DNA from: Craterostigma plantagineum
Lineage: Eukaryota > Streptophyta > Magnoliopsida > Lamiales > Linderniaceae
Length of the DNA: 64,000 bases
Assembly (NCBI GenBank): GCA_027422505.1
Contig: JAPQWV010000299.1
Span: forward strand, 124,001 to 188,000
Direction of reading: 5' to 3'
The notes under the pieces are model-generated. The model was not told the DNA's origin. It searched no databases and saw only the letters and a list, made by a program, of their open reading frames with translations. The position numbers were made by a program, and so were the translations under genes. Shown here piece after piece: positions 56,505 to 64,000 of this stretch; the first letter of the stretch is position 1; every line of letters starts with the position of its first letter.

Positions 56505-57900
56505 GGTTGGTGCAGTCGAATCGTCCGTGGTTTTGATCTTGAATAGATAAGAGAGTTAGTAACGAACGAGACGAGAAATATGAGTTTAACGTGTAGAGTT
56601 TTGAAAAAAAAAATTGTTTAAAGAATTTCTTAGAACTAAGTGAGCGTGTGTGATGGTCGATAATGTATGAAGGGAAGATATATCTTGAAATAAGGAGAAG
56701 TTCTAGAAATTTAAAAACGAGATTTGAGGCGAAAGAAAAAAATTATGTCAAAAGTGGTCTAGGGTGATAGGACTAAAGTGTAAGGATCAAATCTTAAATA
56801 AGTTTGAGAAAAAAAATTTAACCCGAGAAAATTTTAACTTCGAGAAAAAGGCAGAAACCTTAACACGTCAGGAAAAAAATTTCGCAGTTTGAAGGGACAT
56901 GATTATATGAAGGAATATCCGAGAAATTATGTGTTGAGAAATTTCGGTGTTTGTGAGTTTTAAAGAGAAATTCTCGGAAGAAAAAAAATTCTCGGTTGAA
57001 AATTTCTCGGATTTTAAAATTTCGCATGTGAGAAGGATCTTGATTTTGAATTTTTACCACTTACGCAAGAAATTTCGCATCAAGAGTTGAAGTGTGATTT
57101 TAGGAAGTTTTTCTCGGATTTGAAAGAATTGTGGTTTTTGAAAAACTTTCTCGGATGAAATAAACTTTCTCGGCTGAAAATTAAGAAAATTTCGCGAATT
57201 TGTAAACTTTCTCGGTTTTGAAAAATTTCGCGGCTCAGAGAAATTCGCGGAATAAGCTTTCTCAGGTACAAAGTTTCTCGGATATATGAAGAGTAAGCAA
57301 ATTTCGCAGATGAAGGTTTCTCGGATTTTGAAAATAGGCAGTTGCGAAAATGCAGTGAAAGTGAAATTTTTCGCGGTTCTAGGTAAATTCTCGGAATCAA
57401 ATATCGCAGATGGGAAAATTTCGCGGACTTGAACGATTAAGCAAAAATTTCGCGGTCAATAACGAGCTTTCACTGTTCCATTGCTTTCATGCGTTTTGCC
57501 AGAAAATCGTCCAATTCTTGCTCAAATCTCAACCAAAATCGCTCAAACTTGATCCTAAACTTCAGAAATTCTTCCTTAAGCACATAATCGACCGATTTGT
57601 GGGCTAAAACCAACAAAAAACAGGTCAAATCGACCAAAAACAGAGAATGGCCGAGATGTCCTTTTCTGAAGAATTTTTGCTTCGATCTTGCTCAAAACTC
57701 GTTAAAACTGATCCAAAAGTGTTCTAAAAACATTTTAGGCATAGAATCAATCTGGGGGAAGGTTTTAAACACAAAGACGAAGCATTAAAACCCCAAAACG
57801 AGTTCAAAATGCCCGAAAGTGATTTTTGCCCAAAACACCTTTGATCTTTCTCGGAATCGAACGAAACTGGATTCAAATCAATGTAGATCGATCCACGTTT
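56505..57900 (-). other. E9 5' leader with GCGAAATTT / CCGAGAAA words
   Basis: 1.4 kb non-coding leader between PBS and gag. From 56820 to 57470 the plus strand is full of TTTCGCG, TTCTCGG and AAATTTCGC words, the same vocabulary as the spacer at 48201-50050. No open frame of note. Confidence 0.8.
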
Positions 57901-57912
57901 GCTCTGATACCA
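57901..57912 (-). promoter_or_regulatory. E9 primer-binding site (initiator tRNA-Met)
   Basis: Minus-strand TGGTATCAGAGC, two bases after the LTR end. Confidence 0.95.
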
Positions 57913-57914
57913 CT

Positions 57915-58213
57915 TGTTGGTCCCGATTGCACCAAACAAGGAATCAAAGAGGCTTTAATGGAATGAAAAGGGAGAGGATCTCACCTTCAAGTGTGTGTAT
58001 TGTGTGAAAAATAGGATAAGCCTTTTGATCTTTGATTACCTTTCAAATTGTGTTGGTAAAACCTTATATACCACATTAACCCTAGGTATATTAAGGCCCA
58101 AACACTAAATATTAACTAATTACATTCTAGCCCAAATCTCAAACTAAAGGGTAATTACAAAATTAATCCCAAGACTAAAACTAGCTTGACACAATCTATT
58201 AAATATCCTAACA
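57915..58213 (-). repeat. E9 5' LTR
   Basis: 299 bp. Differs from 44186-44482 by one substitution (CTTTAATGG against CTTTAGTGG) and 2 extra bases (CTAGCTTGAC against CTATTGAC). Confidence 0.95.
58062..58070 (-). promoter_or_regulatory. TATA box in E9 5' LTR
   Basis: Minus-strand TATATAAGG, the promoter for E9 genomic RNA. Confidence 0.6.
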
Positions 58214-61159
58214 GGCCGTCTGCATTCTCTCCCGAATTTTCCCAACAGCTTCGGTCATTTCACGAATCATTTCGGGACCTAACAGCGCCTTCTCGCCGAT
58301 TTCATCCCAATGAACTGGGGATCGACATTTACGCCCATACAAGGCTTCGTATGGCGCCATTCCAATCGTAGCTTGAAAGCTGTTGTTATACGAAAATTCG
58401 ATCAATGGGAGATATTTACTCCAACTTCCTCGGAAATCCAGAACGCAAGCCCTCAACATGTCTTCGAGTGTCTGGATCGTTCTTTCCGATTGTCCGTCCG
58501 TCTGGGGATGATAAGCTGAGCTAAAGGACAATTTAGTTCCTAAAGCTTTCTGTAAACTTACCCAGAACTGAGACAGAAATCTCGAATCGCGATCAGAAAC
58601 GATCGACATCGGAATCCCATGTAGTCTCACTATTTCCTGGATATACAGCTCTGCGAATTTCTCCATGGGATATGTCTGGTTGATCGGTAGAAAGTGAGCA
58701 GATTTCGTCAATCTATCGACGATTACCCAAATTGCATCATGTCCTTTCACCGTCTTGGGTAATCCGACGACAAAATCCATTGTTATGTGGTCCCATTTCC
58801 ATTCAGGAACCGTCAACGGTTGCAACATTCCTGCTGGCCTTTGGTGCTCTGCTTTGCTCTGTTGGCAGGTCAAGCATCGACTTACAAATGTAGCAACGTC
58901 TCTTTTCATTCCAGGCCACCAATAGTTCATCCGTAGATCCCGATACATCTTCGTGGCACCAGGATGCACCAAGTAGATTGTCGTATGTGCTTCTGTCATC
59001 AATGTTCGGCGGATATCTTCGTCTTTTGGCACATACAGACGACCTCTGAATCGTAAACTTCCGTCTCCTCGGAATTCGAATTCCGACGGAACATCTTCAT
59101 CTCGTTCATCTCGAACCTTCAGGTATAATTCGTCTTCCTTTTGTGCTCCGAGGATCCGATCTAACAGCGTCGGCTTGATAGTCAACGCTGCCAATCTCGT
59201 CTCAATCTCCCCGAAGTGAATTACTTCAACTCCAAGTTGGCACAATTCAGCGTTCACTGTTTTCCGGCTCAAAGCATCTGCGACTACGTTAGCTTTCCCT
59301 GGGTGATAACTTATCACGCAGTCGTAGTCTTTCACTAGTTCGAGCCATCGTCTTTGCCTCATATTCAACTCCTTCTGTGTGAAGAAGTACTTCAGACTCT
59401 TATGATCCGTAAAGATCTCGCACCTTTCTCCGTATAGATAGTGTCGCCAGATCTTAAGAGCAAACACTACTGCAGCGAGTTCAAGATCGTGGGTGGGGTA
59501 GTTCTTCTCATACGGTTTCAATTGTCGAGAGGCATAGGCAATTACCTTCCCGTTCTGCATTAATACGCACCCGAAGCCCTTCTTCGAGGCGTCACTATAT
59601 ACTGAAAATCCTTCAGTACCCGAAGGTATTGCTAAGACTGGAGCAGTCGTCAGTCTTTCCTTCAGCTCCTGAAAACTTTGCTTACATTCTTCAGTCCACT
59701 TGTACGGAACATTCTTCTTCGTCAGGTTTGTGAGCGTCGAGGCTATACTGGAAAATTTTTTGATGAACTTCCGATAGTATCCAGCAAGCCCGAGAAAACA
59801 TCTAACTTCCGTAGGAGTGGTCGGTCGTGGCCATTTATCTATTGCTTCAATCTTGCTGGGGTCCACTGAAATTCCATCTCCCGAAATAATGTGCCCCAGA
59901 AAAGTCACTTGTTCCAACCAGAACTCGCATTTCTTGAATTTAGCGAATAATTGCTTCTCTCGGAGAATTCGAAGGACCGTTCTCAGGTGTTCCTCGTGTT
60001 CTTCTTTGGTCTTCGAGTATACGAGGATATCATCTATGAAGACTATAACAAAGCGGTCTAGGAATTCCTTAAATACTCGGTTCATCAGATCCATGAAAGC
60101 AGCAGGAGCATTCGTTAGCCCGAAAGGCATGACCAAGAATTCATAGTGGCCATACCTCGTGCTGAACGCAGTTTTGGGAACATCCGTCTCACGGATCCTT
60201 AATTGATGATAACCGGAACGCAGGTCGATTTTTGAGAACACCGTTGCCCCTTGTAATTGGTCGAATAAATCGTCTATCCTCGGCAACGGATACTTATTCT
60301 TGATCGTGATTTTATTGAGCTCACGATAATCGATGTACATCCTCATCGACCCGTCTTTCTTCTTAACAAAAAGTACTGGGGCTCCCCAAGGCGAGAAACT
60401 GGGTTGAATGAAACCCTTCTGCATCAAATCTTCTAATTGCTCTTTTAGTTCTCGTAACTCGTTCGGCGCTAACCGATACGGAGATTTAGAAATCGGGGCA
60501 ACTCCCGGTACAAGATCAATAACAAATTCAATTTCCCGATCTGGTGGTAATCCCGGAAGATCCTCGGGGAATACCTCGGGATATTCATTTACTACTGGAA
60601 CTTCCTCAAGCTTCGGCTGGGAAGATTCCTCGGCTTTTACCGCGAAGATCAGGAACGATTCACAACCCGTATTCACGAGTCGCTGAGCTTTTAAAGCAGA
60701 AATCCGAGGGGTGGTCTTACCATTCTTCTTTCCCGAAAATTCAAATTCCTCTCCCTCGGGTGATCGGAACCTAACTACCCTCTCTGAGCAATCGATAATG
60801 GCCCCGTACTTCGAGAGCCAATCCATCCCGAATATGATGTCGTAATTATTCATCGGGATTACTATTAGGTCTACATCTAATTCCCTCCCATCAATCTTAA
60901 TAGGACAATTTTCTACCACTAAGTTGGTCCGAGTTGGATCTCCGTGTGGTAGGGATACGATGAAATTGCATGAGGAGTGGGTGGGATATATTCCCGCCCG
61001 AGTCACGAAATTAGCCGACACAAACGAATGTGTGGCTCCGGAATCAATCAGAATGGAAGACGGTACGTGAAAGACATTCAACGTACCAGTCACCACGGCT
61101 GGGTTCGCCTCCGCCTCCTCATTGGTCAGCGTGAAAACTCGTGCAGGTACCGGTGGAGG
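58214..61159 (-). pseudogene. E8 pol: protease, RT, RNase H, integrase (5' part)
   Basis: 962-codon open frame ending just inside E9. Protease [14 protein letters not shown] (DSG at 18-20); RT with [52 protein letters not shown] and catalytic FIDDILVYS (353-356); RNase H with [25 protein letters not shown] and [12 protein letters not shown]; integrase HHCC ([28 protein letters not shown]) and core [31 protein letters not shown]. All catalytic residues are kept. The frame is cut by E9 after RERMQTA and resumes at 44180. The codons just upstream, to the gag stop, are in the same frame ([19 protein letters not shown]). Confidence 0.95.
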
Positions 61160-62227
61160 TCAAATCAGATTCTGCGGCTGATTCTGCAGTCGAGGTTGGC
61201 CTTCCGTGCAATTCCGTGCAGTGTGCCCCGTCTTTCCACACCGGAAGCACTGTAGATTCAGGCCCGGTCGTGGTCCGTAGCAGATGCCAAAGTGATTTCG
61301 TCCGCACTGCTGGCACGGTGGCGCTGGCATCGGTGGTCGGTAGGGAACATTGGTTGGTCCCTGGCTAAAATTCGGACGCCACATCTGCTGGCCTGGTCGA
61401 CTACCTTTATTCTTTGGACCCTTGCCGAAGAATTGCCTCTTCTGGCTGCTTCCTCCCTGTTGATTCTCCCTGTTCCGATTCGCTTCTTGGGACTCTCTCA
61501 TAACTCCTTCCGCCTGCTCAGCTATTAAGGCACGCTTTGTCGCCTGGCGGAATACCAGCTGTCGCACACCCGCCACACTGAGGTCTCGGTAGAATTCGGG
61601 TTTCAGTCCCCGAAGGAATCTCGTAACTTTCAGAGCATTCGTCGCTACGAGATGAGGAGCAAACCGGGATAACTCCTCAAATCTGCGGATGTATTCCGCA
61701 ACCGGCATCCGCCCTTGCTTCAGATTCATAAATTCGTACATTCGCTGCTCTTGGTCGTGAGCAGTGAAGTACTTTTCGTAGAACAGTTCCCTAAAGCGCT
61801 CCCACGACATGGTAGCAGGATCCTCTAACACCTTCACGGTGTTCCACCAGAACCGCGCGCTTCCCCGAAGTAGAAAAACGGCACACAACACCTTCTCATT
61901 ATTCGGCACTCGGCTATACACAAAGAGATCTTCTATTGTGCCGATCCAATCCTTGGCCACTGCAGGGTTAGCGGCCTCGACGAAGGTTGGGGGATTAAGT
62001 TTGCGGAATCTCTCCCCTATAATTTCAACACGATCAGGCTGCGGGGAAATGCGGCGCTCATATGAGCTCCGGTGATTGATCAGGTCATTGATCTGGTCTG
62101 ACTGTCGTTGGATCAATTCAGTCAGACGATGGATGGTGTCACGTTCTCGAGTCGGGGACTCAGGTTCGTCCCTTCGACTCGTTTCTCCCACAAACTCGCG
62201 CCTAGGTCTTCCTCTCGACATTCCCAT
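61160..62227 (-). pseudogene. E8 gag
   Basis: 355 codons from MGMSRGRPRREFVGE. The central retrotransposon gag domain includes FVEAANPAVAKDWIGTIEDL, FWWNTVKVLEDPATMSWERF, ELFYEKYFTAHDQ and MNLKQGRMPVAEYIRRFEEL, followed by a basic stretch and the zinc knuckle CFRCGKTGHTARNC. It ends in a single TGA (61160-61162); gag and pol are otherwise one continuous frame (start to pol Met differs by a multiple of three), so this stop probably arose from an Arg codon CGA. Alternatively it separates gag and pol naturally, but chromoviruses of this type usually have one fused frame. Confidence 0.92.
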
Positions 62228-62360
62228 GTACTATATAACATATAAATACGTAATTGAAAACACATAATCACATCGAAACACGTAATATCTACAGGCAAGG
62301 CTGGTTTTCCCGGCTTCTGAGCGGCAGTACATGGACAGTCTTCAGAATCTATAACCTAAC
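62228..62360 (-). other. E8 leader
   Basis: Short 5' leader between PBS and gag start, no features. Confidence 0.6.
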
Positions 62361-62372
62361 GCTCTGATACCA
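62361..62372 (-). promoter_or_regulatory. E8 primer-binding site (initiator tRNA-Met)
   Basis: Minus-strand TGGTATCAGAGC, two bases after the LTR. Confidence 0.95.
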
Positions 62373-62374
62373 CC

Positions 62375-64000
62375 TGTGGCGACCCTACTTCCTAATTAGA
62401 ATAATTGGCGGATTTCCGCAACGAAAGTCGCGGAGAACCCGATTTATTAAAAACTTTTTAATGAAAATAATATACATATATAATCTAAAGTCGGGTTTAC
62501 AAAATGCGTCTGTATAATACAATGGGCCGGAGCCCCAAAAATATAAACCCGACTATCCTACGCCTCTCCACAGGTCGCGTCCCATGTACCGCTCCGCCCT
62601 CAAAAGCCCGTGGAGTCACCGCCGCCAGCCAGCCTATATTTCAACCCTGACACCCATCGGTGTCGGGCTCAGTCCCACCTGAAAAATATAACCCTGAGCA
62701 AAATGCCCAGTAGGTGGCAATAAAAACATGCAATATATGCGTGCGTGCACTCAACCCAATCCCATGTCCTCACACATAAAATATGCACGCTCAACCTATC
62801 ACATCTCATCACATAACAGGGCCCTCGGCTAGACTCAGCACCCACGCGCGCAATGGCAAAGTACGCCATAATCATGCGGTAGCCCACGCCGGCCGTGCCG
62901 GGTCGCTCCTTCCGCACACAATCTCAACTCGACGACTTTTCCCCGAGTGGCCTACCACCAACCCGGGTAGACAGGAATCTCACATCTGTCGGTCGTCCCT
63001 GAGCCAAATAATATCCAGTGGTGTCGCAAACTTCCTCTCCCACCAGGTGCTACACGAGTCTAACCTCGACGACCAATAAAGGTCACCCTACCCCACTCAA
63101 CTGACACTGTAAGGCGTCACCGTACAAATACGGTACCATCATCTCTCCCGTGCATGTCGTGAAATGCACATATAATAAATCACATAAAATACGTACACCG
63201 AAATCACGTAATCGTATAGTATTTAAACTAGGCCGATGGTTTAAAAATCCAAAAATAATATTTATAATTTAAAATATGGGTTGACCCGAAAATATATGTT
63301 ATAATACGAAAATATTTTATTTAAAAGTGATTGGGCTTAAAATCATTTTATTTAAAATATTTGGGCCTGAAATGGGGCAAAAGCCCAAAATAAATGTCGC
63401 TGGTCAACTCACACCAAAATCGGTCAAAGCCCAATTAAAATCGCCCGTAACCCACTTGGTCAACCCGCGAAAGTCGAGTCAATACCCGATTTCACGAATC
63501 GCCCGATTCTGCGTTAAAAAGCTCTGGTCAACCCGCAAAAGTAAGGTCAATGCCCGATTTCATGAGACTTTCGACGATTTCGCAAATCGTCCGATTTAAC
63601 GCTCGAAGCCCGATTTAAATCTCGCGAATCGCCCGATTTCCTTCACAGGAATCACCCCGCGATTTGAAATCAGCCCGCGAAATCCAAAATCGGCCCGGCG
63701 CTGTCTCACAGCTCGCGAAATGCTTCAGCCCGCGAAACCTGACTTCTGGCCCGCGAAAATACTCTTCACTCACACATCGCACCACATTTGGGCCCGCGAC
63801 AAAATTACACTACCCGAACCCCAAATCGGCCAATCCCTATTCTTTTAAAATCATTTTTTCGCCCGATTTACACTCAAACACAGGCCCGCGATTTCTAAAT
63901 CGCCCGAAACTTCAAATCGCCCGATTTACTGTTCTATCGGACTCATCTTCATATAAAACCCTAAATTTTCCAGAAACGTAACAAGTTCTTCATCGAATAA
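62375..64000 (-). repeat. E8 5' LTR, cut by window edge
   Basis: TGTGGCGACCCTACTTCC onwards, colinear with 41176-42830. It lacks about 40 bp present in the other copy at about 41825-41860. About 860 bp more should follow outside the window. Confidence 0.93.

Larger units (their letters stand above)
44186..58213 (-). mobile_element. E9: Sirevirus-like Copia with an extra frame after pol
   Basis: 14,028 bp on the minus strand with 297/299-bp LTRs and a perfect TSD, GGCCG, at 44181-44185 and 58214-58218. Order: 5' LTR, PBS, 1.4-kb leader, gag, long gag-pol linker, protease, integrase, RT, RNase H, 1.9-kb non-coding spacer, extra frame, polypurine tract, 3' LTR. The LTRs differ by one substitution and one 2-bp indel, so it is young, yet gag-pol carries several stops and frameshifts. 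RT ([24 protein letters not shown]) is closest to Sireviruses, though the LTRs are much shorter than usual for that group. Confidence 0.93.
20666..64000 (+). mobile_element. E4: short-LTR Copia hosting the nested stack (right end outside window)
   Basis: Plus-strand Copia with a 212-bp 5' LTR, PBS and fragments of gag, integrase and RT/RNase H. It is split by E5 (21040-22851), the E6/E7 unit (25363-40831) and E8 (from 41176). E4 sequence itself is present only at 20666-21039, 22852-25362 and 40832-41175. The TSDs of the first two insertions allow the E4 frame to be followed across them. The end of E4 and its 3' LTR must lie beyond E8 to the right. Confidence 0.85.
41176..64000 (-). mobile_element. 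E8: Tekay-like chromovirus (Ty3/gypsy), right end outside window
   Basis: Minus-strand element: 5' LTR from 62375 rightwards (cut by the window edge), PBS 62361-62372, gag-pol 62227 down to 43695 (split by E9), hairpin and polypurine tract, 3' LTR 41176-43658. Domain order gag, protease, RT, RNase H, integrase, chromodomain is that of chromoviruses. With 2,483-bp LTRs the right LTR should end near 64,860 and be followed by GTCAG. The LTR copies differ by scattered substitutions and a deletion of about 40 bp in the right copy near 63020. Confidence 0.93.

Noticed and set aside
57901..57912. TGGTATCAGAGC sites as tRNA gene remnants
   Set aside because: They sit directly beside LTR ends (also 18131, 37328, 62361) and are primer-binding sites; no cloverleaf sequence is present.

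Overview
The window looks like nuclear DNA of a dicot flowering plant. It is AT-rich, carries one intron-containing plant gene of the heavy-metal-associated isoprenylated protein (HIPP) type, and is otherwise almost wholly LTR retrotransposons with plant initiator-Met primer-binding sites. I cannot name the species. All element boundaries were read by eye; those supported by a target-site duplication (TSD) should be exact, others may be off by several bases.

Layout. 1-2936: unassigned AT-rich sequence, then the tail of a Copia RNase H and one Copia LTR (E1). 2937-5433: gene island with the apparently intact three-exon HIPP gene (3499-4615, + strand). 5434-11353: Sirevirus-like Copia with long LTRs and a large internal deletion (E2, TSD AAATG). 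11354-13422: intergenic DNA with a 550-bp hAT-type MITE (8-bp TSD). 13428-20023: a minus-strand Copia (E3, TSD CATAC) that lost RT, RNase H and half of one LTR. 20029-20665: possible upstream region and first exon of a gene. From 20666 to beyond the right edge: one nested stack.

The stack. A short-LTR, plus-strand Copia (E4, from 20666) has been hit three times: by an E2-family element now reduced to a solo LTR (E5, 21040-22851, TSD AAGAC); by a 15.5-kb unit (25363-40831, TSD ATTGC) made of a non-coding Ty3-type derivative with 3.5-kb LTRs (E6) whose left LTR was itself split by a Tat-like derivative (E7, 28825-35120, TSD ATGAT); and by a Tekay-like Ty3/gypsy chromovirus (E8, 41176 to beyond 64000) whose integrase C-terminus is split by a second Sirevirus-like Copia (E9, 44186-58213, TSD GGCCG).

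How the parts relate. E8 keeps a nearly open gag-pol frame (one stop codon) with a chromodomain. E6 has no proteins but shares with E8 the PBS type, LTR end sequences and a hairpin just before the polypurine tract, so E8-like enzymes could have mobilised it. E9 is the most interesting element. Behind pol it carries an extra same-strand reading frame of about 1,090 codons (about 1,220 with three stops) in the env-like position. Between pol and that frame are extra polypurine-tract copies and a non-coding array of CACTGTAGCAGCGAAA-like motifs, and its 5' leader uses the same GCGAAATTT/CCGAGAAA vocabulary. E7 has almost no coding sequence but four different tandem arrays, including a strictly 10-bp-periodic ACGTGT array in each LTR. 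I saw no tRNA, rRNA, CRISPR or bacterial features.
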